Assembly (NCBI GenBank): GCA_035640715.1
Contig: DASQVO010000025.1
Coordinates: 1 to 11,600 of the forward strand
Direction of reading: 5' to 3'
DNA length: 11,600 bases
Origin: DASQVO01 sp035640715
GTDB lineage: Bacteria; Actinomycetota; Actinomycetes; Streptosporangiales; Streptosporangiaceae
The notes under the pieces: generated by a model
Databases searched by the model: none
Seen by the model: only the letters and a program-made list of their open reading frames with translations
Told to the model about the DNA's origin: nothing
In this document: piece after piece, positions 1 through 8,386 of the stretch
Layout: every line of letters begins with the position of its first letter
Numbering within the stretch: the first letter of the stretch is position 1
Translations under genes and position numbers: made by a program

Positions 1-519
1 GGCGTCATATGCGGCGGCCGCATGCTGCTCGGCTATAACGGCGTCGCCGGCGAGCTAGGGCACGTCAGCGTCGAGCCGCACGGCGCGGTATGCCGGTGCG
101 GAAACCGCGGCTGCCTGGAGACGGTGGCGAGCCCGACAGCCATCGCGGCGCTGCTCGCGCGGAGCTGGGGCCGCCCAGTCAGCGACACCGACCTGGCTGA
201 CCTGTTGCGCAGCGGCGATCGTGGCACCCTGCGCGCGGTCGAGGACGCCGGCGACGCGGCCGGCCGCGTGCTGGCTCCCGCCGTCATGCTGCTCAACCCC
301 GAACTTATCGTGATCGGCGGAGACCTGGCCTCTGCCGGCGAGGCGCTCTTCGAGCCGATGCGGCGCGCGATAGCCCGGAGCATCATGAGCTCGCACGCCC
401 GCGGCCTGCGGATTGTGCCGAGCACCCTGGGCGACAGTGCCGGAGTACGCGGAGCCGCGGCCCTCGTCCTGGACAGTGCCCCCGAGCGGCTCAGCATGGA
501 CTCCCCTCACGGCGACTGA
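1..519 (+). CDS. ROK family protein (sugar kinase or repressor), C-terminal part
   Basis: This is the 3' part of a ROK-family gene whose 5' end lies before the window; the frame is open from base 1. ROK proteins are either cytoplasmic ATP-dependent sugar kinases or sugar-responsive repressors of the NagC/Mlc/XylR type. Visible here is the segment GVAGELGHV followed by the zinc-binding ROK signature CRCGNRGCLE (codons around 94-123). In the family, the His of GELGH and the three Cys hold the structural zinc. A later segment, LLNPELIVIGGDLA (about 292-333), is the conserved strand-turn of the C-terminal lobe. The N-terminal region that would show either a winged helix-turn-helix or a kinase start is missing, so kinase and regulator cannot be separated. 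The gene ends 37 bases before the convergent peptidase gene, with a small inverted repeat between them. Its closeness to secreted glycan-degrading genes suggests a sugar-related role, which is inference. Confidence 0.93.
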   Translation, partial: GVICGGRMLLGYNGVAGELGHVSVEPHGAVCRCGNRGCLETVASPTAIAALLARSWGRPVSDTDLADLLRSGDRGTLRAVEDAGDAAGRVLAPAVMLLNPELIVIGGDLASAGEALFEPMRRAIARSIMSSHARGLRIVPSTLGDSAGVRGAAALVLDSAPERLSMDSPHGD

Positions 520-526
520 CGCATCG

Positions 527-544
527 GGACCATGCAACTGGTCC
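527..544. terminator. Inverted repeat between convergent genes, possible bidirectional terminator
   Basis: GGACCA (527-532) and TGGTCC (539-544) are perfect 6-base arms around a 6-base loop. They lie in the 37-base gap between the ROK stop codon and the peptidase stop codon. There is no T-run on either side, so this is not a canonical intrinsic terminator. Its position between two converging genes is the main argument. Confidence 0.4.
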
Positions 545-556
545 AGCAGCTGACGA

Positions 557-3500
557 TCAGTAGGAGAACTGCTGGATCTGGGTGCCGTCAGATGAGTAGA
601 TCCAGCCGGTACGGGTGGCCGGATCGAGCTGAATGCTGCGTTCGATGGCAGCGTCCAGGTCCCCGCCGAAGTAGCCGGATCTGGTCTCGACGCCGGTGAC
701 CGTGCCGACCGTTGCGCCGGTCTTCAGGTCCACGACGGCGAGCCTGCTGGTGGCGTCGTTGTTACTGAAGGTGCCGGCACCCCCGAAAACCGGCGTCAGC
801 GGCGGATAGTTGAACGCCACCAGGGCCAGCTGGTGCACCCCGTCGACGGCCAGCGTCACGCCCTGCTGGGTGTTGTCGACCGCGATGGCCGGCGCCGCGG
901 TCAGCGTGGCGGTCGGGATCGACATGAGGTCGGTGGTGCCGGGGAAGTTGATACTGAACGAGTGGTACCAGAACTCGTCAAGGTTGCCGTTTTGGTCCGC
1001 CACCAGGCCCTGCGCGCAGAGCTCACCGCTCGAGGTCGTGGTCACCGTGCCGGTGCGCAGGTTGACGGCGGCCAGCTGACCGCTGCCCGGCCCCGCGAAG
1101 CAGATGCCGAAATTCGACACCCGCTGCACATAGACGGTTCCCGTGGTGGCGTCCACGTCCAGCAGGTCGTACTGCCCCACCGGCACACCGGGGCTGTCGA
1201 GCGGGATCGGCGTGCCGAGTGCACCGGTCGTCAGGTCGAGGGGCAGCACGAAGTCGGCATTGTCGCTCCTGCGGTGCACCAGCACGGCGGCCAGGTGCAG
1301 GGCCGGGTCGACCCGCCCGCCACCGATGTAGTACCGGCTGCCGATATCGACCGGGCTGCCGACCTCGCTGCCGGTGATGGTGTCGTAGGTTTCCAGCAGT
1401 GCCCCGCCGGAGGCGGTCATGTGCAGCACCAGCACGTGGTGTATCCCGGGATCGACGCCGAACACGTCGTAGTGCGCGCCCCCGGCCGGATCGCTGGTCA
1501 GTTTGAGCCCGTAGGTTCCGGTGGCCGTGTCGTAGTCATACACCGAGGCGCCGCCGACGGAATCGTCCGTCGCAGCCACCGAGGTGCCGCCCGGCTCGAT
1601 CGCGAAGCTGCTCACGGTCGCACCGCCGGGCGCCGGGCCGTCGTCCACGGCCAGCAGGGACGTGGGCGAGGCCTGCCCGATGACGGCACCCTGCGGATCG
1701 GTCGCGAATACCCGCACGTTGTAGTCAAGTGAGGTGGCGAGGCCGAGGCTCAGCGCGTCGAACGTCACCGTGCCGCGGGTACCGGTGAGCTCGCGACTGA
1801 GCGTCGCCGACGAGTCCACGCCGTCGTGGTCGGGCGCCGAGCCGTTCTGGTTGTTCACCGTGTTCAGCGAGCGGTACAAGTTCGGGCCGGGCGCGGAGAA
1901 CTCGAGCCGGGCGCCGGTCGCGCCGGGGATCCCGGACACGTCGTAGCGCACGGCGAATCCGGGCGCCGCCCGGGTGGCCTCGGCCTGATGGCCGAAGCTG
2001 CCGGTCGCGGGAGCTGCCAGGGTGGGCGCCGCCGGCCGCTGCGCCGCCGTGCCGCCCTCGACGCGGACCGAGGCGAACTCGCCGTACACCGGCCGGGGAA
2101 GGGCCGAGTTCGCCGCGATGCCGATGCCGTAGATCCCCCCACCGCCGTCGAAGGCGCTGGCCGGGACGGTGACCGTGCCCGTGGTGCCGGTCAGCGGCAC
2201 GCTATAGGCAGCGGTGAAGATCGGGGCCAGGACCGGATTCCAGTGCCCGACTCCCGACACCACCAGCTTGGGCGAGCTGACGTTGCGCACCCCGGTCAGG
2301 TCGTAGCTGACCTGCACCGGCTGCCCGGCGGTGACGACCGGCTGCACGACCGGCGGGAGCGCCTCGACGTAGCTGCCGTCGGTCGGGCCGAACGTCAGCT
2401 GGCGGGTCGCCGAGGCGAGCACCCGCTGGCCGTCAAGAACCTCGAAGGTGAGACTGACCTGGCGGTTCGCCGTCGCAGTGACGGGCAGCGCGGCGGCGGT
2501 GAGGATCTGGGCCGGTGTCAGGCGGATCGATGGTGTCGCCGAGCCGAACGCATGAGAGCCGATCCGCAGCGCGTAGCTGACGCCACCGTGCGCCGGCAGG
2601 CCGGTCACGTCGGCACCAATGGTCACCGGGCCCACCAGCCCCTCACCGGTCGCGGCGCGGCCGGTGCCCGGCCCGGCGAGGTCGATCAGGCCCGGGTCGG
2701 TGACCTCGGTGTAGACACCGCCGAGGCCGCCGATGGTCTGCCGGTGCGCCACCGACAGCCGGACGATCTGGGGAGCGGCGGGCGTGCCGTGCGCCTGGCC
2801 GAGCACGGCCTCGAGCGCCGCGGTGACGTTGACCTGCGGGCCAACGTGCAGCCTCTGGTCGGCCTGGGGCGGCGTGGCGACCGGGCGGCCGGTCCGTTCG
2901 AGCAGCGCGCGCACCTCCCCCGGCGTGGCAGGCTGTCCCGTCAGCCGGGATGCCTGCAGCACCACGGCCGCCGCCGCCGCTATCTCGGGCGCCGAGGCGG
3001 ACGTGCCCCCGTTGAGCACCGGCTGCACCGACTCGGCGGTCTGCCCCTTGTGGACGAACGCCGGGATGGCGTCGCTGGGTGCCGAGACATCGACCCGGGT
3101 GCCGAAGCCCGAGGAGAACACGCCGGAGCCGTCGGTTCTGGTCGTCGCCCAGGTCCCGTTGGCCGATCCGGATCCGCCGTCCTGCGGCGGCACGGCCAGC
3201 GTGTCGTCGGTGGTGGTGCCGCCGGCCGCGATGGCGCCGGAGTCCGGTACCACGCTGGGCGTGGTCGAGTACGCATCGTCGTTGATATTGGTCGCCGAAC
3301 CGGCGTGGCGGGTCACGTTGGTGGGCGTGCTGCCCCCGTCAGGCCCGACCGCGGCGTTGGTGTAAAGGCGGGTGCCGTCGTTGGAGGAGACCACCACGGT
3401 GATCCCGTACTGCTGCACGATCGCGGCGATGACGGCCTGCTCGATCGGGTCATCCTCCAGGTACCGGCCGGGGAAACCGGCCACGTCGGTGCCCACGCCC

Positions 3501-4774
3501 AGGCTGGCGGTGATCACGTTGGGCCGCGGCGTCTGCTGGGCCGCCGCCAGCAATGCCACCGCGACCTGATCCAGCGTCGGGCTGGCCGGCACCACCAGGC
3601 GATAGCTGGCGCCCGGCGCGATGCCGAGCAGGTCGGTGGCACCGCTGCCCTGCATGCCGGGCCGCTGCTGATCGTGCGGAAGCGGTGCCATCACCGAGAA
3701 ATCCAGCAGGATCTCGCCAAGCTGCGGGTCCTCGTATTCGGCCGACCCGGTCGGGTCGAGCACGCCGTCGGCGCCTGCGGTGTAGGTGGGGATCAGCGGC
3801 ATCGACGGGATGTCCAGGTACCGCTGGCCGTTCTGGATGATCGTGGTCGGGCCGTACTGCTGCACGTACCTGTCGCCGGCAGCAGCCATGCCCGCGTCGG
3901 TGAGGTCGCCTATCGACACGTTGGTGATCGTTTCACCGGTACCTGGCAGCTGCTGGAATCGCTGCGCCAGCAGGCTGTAGGCGCCGACCGCGTTGACCCC
4001 GCCGGCGTTGAGGAAGCTCTGCAGCGAGGAGCTCAGCCCGTAGTTGTCGGGCACCCCGCTGGCTGAGGTGGCCCCGCCGACCGGGGCGGGGCTGCTGGCC
4101 GGGGTGGCGCCGCGCGCTGGGGCCGACGCGGTTCCAGTGCTGCTGGCCCAGCCGGGCAGCGGCACTGCGCCGGTGTTCATCGGCGAGACGGTCTGGTCGG
4201 CCTCGGCGTAGGCGATACCTGGCGTGGCGGCGAGCGTACGTGCCGCTGACGCCGAGTCCGGTCGGCTGAGATCGACCACTTCGACCCGGGACAGATCAAC
4301 CGCTCCGGAGCCGAGCCTGGCCTTGGCGGCGCTGTGCAGCTGCTCAGCCTGCGCGCCCGACAGTTGCGGCATCAGCGGGCGGACGGACTTGGCGCCAATC
4401 TTGCTGAGCGCGGTGTTGACCGCGGCGTTGGAGGTCATCGGAGCACGGACCGCGAGATGACGCGGGCCACCCAGCGGCGAGCCGGTGACCGTTGTCTGCC
4501 CTCCCAGCACCACCAGCACCTGCTGACCGGCGCCTGATGCCGCCGTTCCCGTGGTTCCCGGCCTAGGCGCTGCCGCCGGGCGCCAAGATCCGAGCGCCGT
4601 GGTGCCCACTGAACGGGGCGTGGCCGGTGCCAGGGCCTGCGCCGGGTGCTGACCGAACGAGGCCGCCGCGGGTGCGACGGCCGCGACCGCGGGCCGCGAC
4701 GCGACCGCGACGATCATCCCTCCCGCAGCGGCAATGATCGCAGCGCTGCAGGCAACCCAGTTCCGGCAGGTCAT
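557..4774 (-). CDS. Secreted sedolisin/subtilisin-like serine peptidase with beta-sandwich repeats and C-terminal beta-propeller
   Basis: This very large exported peptidase (1405 aa from the chosen start) probably degrades extracellular protein. The ATG at 4774 is preferred because GAGAGGA precedes it by about 5 bases and it begins a clean signal peptide (MTCRNWVACSAAIIAAAGG, then AVA). A GTG start at 4858 would add 28 residues with no better signal. Numbering is from 4774. Residues 82-195 look like an I9-type propeptide ending in TPGIAYAEADQTV. The catalytic domain spans about 250-660. It contains GEILLD with Glu354 and Asp358 in the sedolisin E-x3-D spacing, then GIAPGASYRLVV, ITVVVSSNDG (Asp466, oxyanion-type), and GGTSASAP with the nucleophile Ser592. 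No subtilisin HGT histidine motif is visible, although VDVSAPSDAIPAF resembles S8 enzymes. Residues 660-1040 hold three related beta-sandwich modules. Residues 1044-1405 resemble a YVTN/YncE-type beta-propeller. No LPxTG or membrane anchor is seen at the C terminus. It is divergent from the regulator gene at 4916. Coding and peptidase calls are firm; the S53-versus-S8 assignment is tentative. Confidence 0.93.
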   Translation of the reverse strand: MTCRNWVACSAAIIAAAGGMIVAVASRPAVAAVAPAAASFGQHPAQALAPATPRSVGTTALGSWRPAAAPRPGTTGTAASGAGQQVLVVLGGQTTVTGSPLGGPRHLAVRAPMTSNAAVNTALSKIGAKSVRPLMPQLSGAQAEQLHSAAKARLGSGAVDLSRVEVVDLSRPDSASAARTLAATPGIAYAEADQTVSPMNTGAVPLPGWASSTGTASAPARGATPASSPAPVGGATSASGVPDNYGLSSSLQSFLNAGGVNAVGAYSLLAQRFQQLPGTGETITNVSIGDLTDAGMAAAGDRYVQQYGPTTIIQNGQRYLDIPSMPLIPTYTAGADGVLDPTGSAEYEDPQLGEILLDFSVMAPLPHDQQRPGMQGSGATDLLGIAPGASYRLVVPASPTLDQVAVALLAAAQQTPRPNVITASLGVGTDVAGFPGRYLEDDPIEQAVIAAIVQQYGITVVVSSNDGTRLYTNAAVGPDGGSTPTNVTRHAGSATNINDDAYSTTPSVVPDSGAIAAGGTTTDDTLAVPPQDGGSGSANGTWATTRTDGSGVFSSGFGTRVDVSAPSDAIPAFVHKGQTAESVQPVLNGGTSASAPEIAAAAAVVLQASRLTGQPATPGEVRALLERTGRPVATPPQADQRLHVGPQVNVTAALEAVLGQAHGTPAAPQIVRLSVAHRQTIGGLGGVYTEVTDPGLIDLAGPGTGRAATGEGLVGPVTIGADVTGLPAHGGVSYALRIGSHAFGSATPSIRLTPAQILTAAALPVTATANRQVSLTFEVLDGQRVLASATRQLTFGPTDGSYVEALPPVVQPVVTAGQPVQVSYDLTGVRNVSSPKLVVSGVGHWNPVLAPIFTAAYSVPLTGTTGTVTVPASAFDGGGGIYGIGIAANSALPRPVYGEFASVRVEGGTAAQRPAAPTLAAPATGSFGHQAEATRAAPGFAVRYDVSGIPGATGARLEFSAPGPNLYRSLNTVNNQNGSAPDHDGVDSSATLSRELTGTRGTVTFDALSLGLATSLDYNVRVFATDPQGAVIGQASPTSLLAVDDGPAPGGATVSSFAIEPGGTSVAATDDSVGGASVYDYDTATGTYGLKLTSDPAGGAHYDVFGVDPGIHHVLVLHMTASGGALLETYDTITGSEVGSPVDIGSRYYIGGGRVDPALHLAAVLVHRRSDNADFVLPLDLTTGALGTPIPLDSPGVPVGQYDLLDVDATTGTVYVQRVSNFGICFAGPGSGQLAAVNLRTGTVTTTSSGELCAQGLVADQNGNLDEFWYHSFSINFPGTTDLMSIPTATLTAAPAIAVDNTQQGVTLAVDGVHQLALVAFNYPPLTPVFGGAGTFSNNDATSRLAVVDLKTGATVGTVTGVETRSGYFGGDLDAAIERSIQLDPATRTGWIYSSDGTQIQQFSY

Positions 4775-4915
4775 GGACGTCCTCTCGGAGCTTGCCGACA
4801 TCCCCGGCCAACCGGACTGGCGCCGCATTGAACCACGCCGGTACGTGGGACGGATCACTTAGACGGACAGGGAGAACTTTGCCCTCTTCCGAACATTTGG
4901 CACAAGACTGCCACT
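4775..4915. promoter_or_regulatory. Divergent intergenic region between peptidase and regulator genes
   Basis: This 141-base gap must hold the promoters of both the peptidase gene (-) and the regulator gene (+). I see no convincing -35/-10 pair. The peptidase side has a good ribosome-binding sequence (GAGAGGA on the minus strand, next to 4774). The regulator side has none, so that transcript may be leaderless or weakly initiated. Confidence 0.5.
4898..4913. promoter_or_regulatory. Candidate operator: TGGCA-N6-TGCCA just before the regulator start
   Basis: TGGCA (4898-4902) and TGCCA (4909-4913) form a perfect 5-base inverted repeat around CAAGAC, ending two bases before the regulator ATG. 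Regulators of this class often bind in the shared promoter of divergent genes, so this could be an autoregulatory or target site. Short arms mean it may be chance. Confidence 0.3.
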
Positions 4916-5938
4916 ATGGCCAATAGTCGCCACATGGCGGAAAACCGTCAGCAAGTTGGTGATGCGCTGGCTGCGCTCGGCCTGTCCCGAGCCGACGCGG
5001 AGCTTTACGCCGCGCTGGTCCGTCATCCCCGGTCGCCAGCGTCCCAGATAGCACAGCACTGCGGCGTGTCCGCTTCCCAGGCCGGCCGGGCGCTGAGCCG
5101 GCTGGTGTCGGGGGGTCTGGCGAACCGGCTGCCCGGCCGACGGCCGCGTTACGTCGCGGCCGTGCCTGACGTTGTCCTGGGCGCGATGATCAACCGGCGG
5201 GAAAGCGAACTCGGCGCCGCACGCGCCGCGGTGCATGAACTGATGGAGCTGCACCGGGAGACGTCCCGGTTCGCGCACCTCACGGCCTCAGTCGAGGTGG
5301 TGATCGGCAGCGAGAACATCAGCCGGCAGGTGGACCATATGCACGCCAGCGTGCAGCGCCAGCTGCACGGCTTCGACCGGCCGCCGTACGTAGACACGCC
5401 CGGGCACAAGAGCGCCATCGAGCACCGCCGGCTGCGCGAGGGCATCAAGTACCGGGTCATCTACGATCAGCAAGCCCTCTCCTGGCCCGGCCGGATGGAA
5501 CAGGACATCCTGCCGTCGGTTGCCCAGGGCGAGCAGGCCCGGGTACGCCCTGAGCTGCCGACGAAACTGCTGATAGCCGACGACCAGATCGCTATCATCC
5601 CGATCAGCTCGTCCGAGCACGTCATGGATTTCGCCTACCTCATCCACCCGTCCACCCTGCTTGACGCGCTTGCGCGGCTGTTCGATGCCGAATGGGAACG
5701 CGCGGTACCGCTGTCGGCTGCCACTGGCCGGCCGGCGGCGGGCAGGGCCGTACCGGAACAGGACACGACCGCGCTACTGTCACTGCTGGCCGCAGGCCAG
5801 ACCGACGCGCGGATCGCACGCTCACTCGGCTGGAGCCTTCGCACCACCCAGCGGCGAGTCCATCAGCTCATGACAGCGCTAAACGCGACCACTAGGTTCC
5901 AGGCCGGCATCGCAGCCCGCGACCGCGGCTGGATCTAG
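4916..5938 (+). CDS. TrmB-like / LuxR-type transcriptional regulator with two helix-turn-helix domains
   Basis: This is a 340-residue cytoplasmic DNA-binding protein. Residues 15-80 resemble the TrmB winged helix: ALGLSRADAELYAALVRHP, then SASQAGRALSRLVSGGLANR as the recognition part, then a wing (GRRPRYVAAVP). Residues 92-118 (RRESELGAARAAVHELMELH) are a likely helical linker. Residues 122-262 form an alpha/beta sensor-like region of the kind found in TrmB-family proteins, with the strand pair TKLLIADDQIAIIPIS at 216-231. Residues 283-340 carry a LuxR-type helix-turn-helix (LLAAGQTDARIARSLGWS, then RTTQRRVHQLMTALNA). This two-ended architecture is common in actinomycetes. The ATG at 4916 gives the longest plausible N terminus; a second ATG at 4934 is possible, and neither has a clear ribosome-binding site. 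It is divergent from the peptidase and convergent with the mannosidase, which makes both candidate targets. The ligand is unknown. Confidence 0.93.
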   Translation: MANSRHMAENRQQVGDALAALGLSRADAELYAALVRHPRSPASQIAQHCGVSASQAGRALSRLVSGGLANRLPGRRPRYVAAVPDVVLGAMINRRESELGAARAAVHELMELHRETSRFAHLTASVEVVIGSENISRQVDHMHASVQRQLHGFDRPPYVDTPGHKSAIEHRRLREGIKYRVIYDQQALSWPGRMEQDILPSVAQGEQARVRPELPTKLLIADDQIAIIPISSSEHVMDFAYLIHPSTLLDALARLFDAEWERAVPLSAATGRPAAGRAVPEQDTTALLSLLAAGQTDARIARSLGWSLRTTQRRVHQLMTALNATTRFQAGIAARDRGWI

Positions 5939-5939
5939 C

Positions 5940-5973
5940 CGCGGTGAGGTTCGCCGGGCTGGTGGTCACCGCG
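5940..5973. terminator. Stem-loop between convergent regulator and mannosidase genes
   Basis: CGCGGTGA (5940-5947) pairs perfectly with TCACCGCG (5966-5973) across an 18-base loop. The left arm starts one base after the regulator stop, and the right arm contains the mannosidase stop codon. There is no T-run, so if it terminates both transcripts it is an unconventional GC-rich terminator of the kind often seen in actinomycetes. Confidence 0.5.
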
Positions 5974-8386
5974 AATGGGATGTCACGCCGGGCGGGAAGC
6001 TGAGCGGCCCCGACGGGTACGACGGGGGCGCGTCCGCGGCGGAGGCCGCCCAACTGGTGTCCGGCGTGCCGGAGGTCCGGAAGCTGATCCTGGTCGGCTG
6101 GCCGCCGGAAGCGCCGGAACCGCCGACCAGATCCGGCGCCGGGAGCCAGTCCCGGTTAAAGGTGTGCCCGTTGACCGACATGTGGGTGATGTAGCTGTGG
6201 GCAGACGCGCCGGGCGCGCTGATCGTCAGGTGGTGGCCCGGCAGGTTCATCTGGATCGTGGGGAACAACGGCGCGCTGAGGGCCAGCACCGGGGCGCCCG
6301 GGGTTTCCGGGTACATGCCGAGTGCTCCCCACACATACCAGGAGCTCATGGCCCCGAGGTCGTCGTTGCCCGGCTCGCCGCCGGGAGTGTTGGAGTAGAC
6401 GCCGCTGAGCAGTTTGTGCACCTCGGCCTGGGTCTTGTACGGCTGGCCAGCGTAGTCATAGATCCACGGGGCGAGCAGATCGGGCTCGTTGCCGGCCCAG
6501 TAGTAGGGCTTGTTCGGCCCGACGTTGTCGTATGTGAAGAAGGTGTCCAGGCGCGCGGCCGCGGCGGCGTTGCCGCCCATCGCGCTAATCAGGCCGTGCA
6601 GGTCCTGCGGCACCATCCAGACGTACTGGGCCGCGTTGCCCTCCTGGAATCCGGACTGGCCGAAGCTGGTGAGCCCGACGGTGACCGGGTTTCCGGCCGG
6701 GAAATGTGCTGCGGCGTCCCTGGGCTGCAGGTAACCGGAGCCGGCGTTGTACAGGCGGGTCCAGTTCTGGGATCGCTTCAGGAACGTGCGGTACGTCGCG
6801 CTTACGCCGAGGTCTTTGGCGAACGCGGCGATCGCGAAGTCGTCGGTGGCATATTCCAGCGTTACCGACGCGCCGTCCCGCACCGCCGAGGCGGAGGTCG
6901 CAGAATTGTTCGGCACGTACCCCTGCTTCAGGTACGAGGCAAGGCCGGGGCGCTCGGTGTAGTAGCCCTGACCGAGGTCACTGCCCGACTGGACCTGGGT
7001 GGCCCCCTTGACCATGGCCGCGAGCGCCGCCTTCGCGTTGAAGTCCCGCGCGCCGAAGGCATAGGCCTCGGCGATGATGGCGTCGGCCGAGTCGCCGCCC
7101 ATCACCCCGGTGTAGGCGTTGGCCACCGGCCACTTCGGCAGCCAGCCGCCCTGAGCGGCGTCGTTGACCAGCGACTGCATCATCGCGCTGGTCTGCTTCG
7201 GGACCACCGTGGCGAGCAGCGGCACCTCGTCGCGGTAGATGTCCCAGCCAGAGAAGGTGGTGTACTGTGCCTGGCCGGGTGCGGTGTGGTGCACCTTGCC
7301 GTCCATCCCGATGTAGTCGCCGCCCGAGTCGCTGAACGTGTTCGGGTCGAGCAGCGCGTGGTAGAGCGCGGTGTAGAACTGCACCTGCTGGTCGTGGGTG
7401 CCGCCGCCGACCCGGATCTCGGACAGCAGGCTGCGCCATTGCGCGCGGGTCTGGGCGGCCACCGCCGCCTCGTTCCAGCCGGGCTGTCCGGCGCGCAGGT
7501 TCGCCTTAGCGTTGGCGATGCTCACGTAACTGACTGCCACCTTCAGGCCGATGTGGGTATTGGAGGTGGTGTTGAAGCGGACCCACGCGCCCGTTTTCTT
7601 GGCGGTGGCATGAGCGGTCATGGTCCGGGATCTGGCGCTGCCGGTGCTGCCATTCCAGGTGCCGTAGCTGGCGAAGGGCCGGTCGAATGTGGCGGCGAAG
7701 TAAACCGTCGAGGAGTTCGGCATGCCGCAGAACTTGCCTTCGGTGATCGACCCGGTGACCTCGTCGTTCCCGACGATGGAGACGTTCGCGGCGCTCACGC
7801 TGGCCTGCGAGTCGCCCACCTTGAACAGCATGTTGGCCGAGGTGGTGGCCGGGTAGGTGAACTCGCCGATGCCGGTGCGGGTGGTGGTGGCGAGGCTGAC
7901 CTTGACCGCCGAGGATCTGGTTCCCAGCGTGGTCGAGTAGGAGCCGGGGTGCGCGGTCTCGCTGGAATGGCTGAACGGCTCGGTGGCCGCGGTGGGGTTC
8001 GTGCCGATAGCGCCGACGGTCGGCAGGATCGGCAGATCGCCGGCGATCGCGCATCCGGCCCCTGACGGGTGCGTGACGCTCAGCCCGATGGTGGAGGAGT
8101 CTGCGTAGTTGTAGCCGCCGGACGCTGGCCGGGAGGGGGTGTCTGGGCTCCAGGCCAGCATGCCGAACGGAGCGGAGGCGCCGGGGAACATGTCCACCGA
8201 CCCCACCACCGCGCCGCCGCTGCCGGTGCCAATGAACGGGTTCACCAGCGCCGTCGGGTCGCCGGCCAGGCCAGGGCCAGCCTGGCCAGGGGCTGCGGTA
8301 TTTGCCAGCGCGGACGGTGCGGCAAGCACCGCGACGGACAGGCCCGCGGCTCGCGCGGCGGCCCATGGCGTACGCCGAAGTCTCAA
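5966..8386 (-). CDS. Secreted GH92 family alpha-mannosidase
   Basis: This 806-residue glycosidase is close to the usual GH92 length. GH92 enzymes are calcium-dependent inverting exo-alpha-mannosidases that trim mannose from N-glycans or yeast and fungal mannan. Family landmarks occur in order: VNPFIGTG (48-55), DMFPGASAPFGMLAWSPDT (65-83), GYNYADSSTIGLSVTHPSGAGC (91-112), FSGWDIYRDE (378-387), and GFQEGNAAQYVW (579-590) with the likely general acid Glu582. Next come GNEPDLLAPWIYDYAG (632-647) and GEPGNDDLGAMSSWYVWGALGMYP (670-693), with Asp675/Asp676 in the base-providing GNDD motif. The His-Ser-Gly motif reads HPSGAGC where many relatives have HLSGTGC. Residues 1-29 are a signal peptide ending ALA. 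The start is TTG at 8386, chosen because the signal peptide begins there; AAAGGG and AGGGGG lie just upstream, but spacing is imperfect. The last 25 residues or so form a Pro/Ser/Gly-rich tail beyond the normal fold. The specific linkage attacked cannot be read from sequence. Confidence 0.95.
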   Translation of the reverse strand: MRLRRTPWAAARAAGLSVAVLAAPSALANTAAPGQAGPGLAGDPTALVNPFIGTGSGGAVVGSVDMFPGASAPFGMLAWSPDTPSRPASGGYNYADSSTIGLSVTHPSGAGCAIAGDLPILPTVGAIGTNPTAATEPFSHSSETAHPGSYSTTLGTRSSAVKVSLATTTRTGIGEFTYPATTSANMLFKVGDSQASVSAANVSIVGNDEVTGSITEGKFCGMPNSSTVYFAATFDRPFASYGTWNGSTGSARSRTMTAHATAKKTGAWVRFNTTSNTHIGLKVAVSYVSIANAKANLRAGQPGWNEAAVAAQTRAQWRSLLSEIRVGGGTHDQQVQFYTALYHALLDPNTFSDSGGDYIGMDGKVHHTAPGQAQYTTFSGWDIYRDEVPLLATVVPKQTSAMMQSLVNDAAQGGWLPKWPVANAYTGVMGGDSADAIIAEAYAFGARDFNAKAALAAMVKGATQVQSGSDLGQGYYTERPGLASYLKQGYVPNNSATSASAVRDGASVTLEYATDDFAIAAFAKDLGVSATYRTFLKRSQNWTRLYNAGSGYLQPRDAAAHFPAGNPVTVGLTSFGQSGFQEGNAAQYVWMVPQDLHGLISAMGGNAAAAARLDTFFTYDNVGPNKPYYWAGNEPDLLAPWIYDYAGQPYKTQAEVHKLLSGVYSNTPGGEPGNDDLGAMSSWYVWGALGMYPETPGAPVLALSAPLFPTIQMNLPGHHLTISAPGASAHSYITHMSVNGHTFNRDWLPAPDLVGGSGASGGQPTRISFRTSGTPDTSWAASAADAPPSYPSGPLSFPPGVTSHSR
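8264..8287 (-). repeat. Perfect inverted repeat inside the mannosidase signal/linker codons
   Basis: GGCCAGG (8264-8270) and CCTGGCC (8281-8287) are perfect 7-base arms around a 10-base loop that is itself made of CCAGG/GGCCAG units. It lies in codons encoding the Gly/Ala/Pro linker just after the signal peptide (GQAGPGLAG). It may simply reflect low-complexity coding, or form a hairpin near the 5' end of the mRNA. Confidence 0.35.

Noticed and set aside
1826..4066. Long plus-strand open frame (746 codons) opposite the peptidase gene
   Set aside because: It is an antisense shadow of GC-rich coding sequence: its composition is Arg/Gly/Ala/His-rich with no domain, while the minus frame has signal peptide, propeptide and protease motifs.
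4775..4858. Longer start of the peptidase at GTG 4858
   Set aside because: It adds 28 polar residues before the signal peptide and lacks a ribosome-binding site as good as the one before ATG 4774.
5975..8065. Long plus-strand open frame (696 codons) opposite the mannosidase gene
   Set aside because: The minus strand shows every GH92 landmark; the plus frame is low-complexity Arg/Gly/Val sequence without recognisable features.
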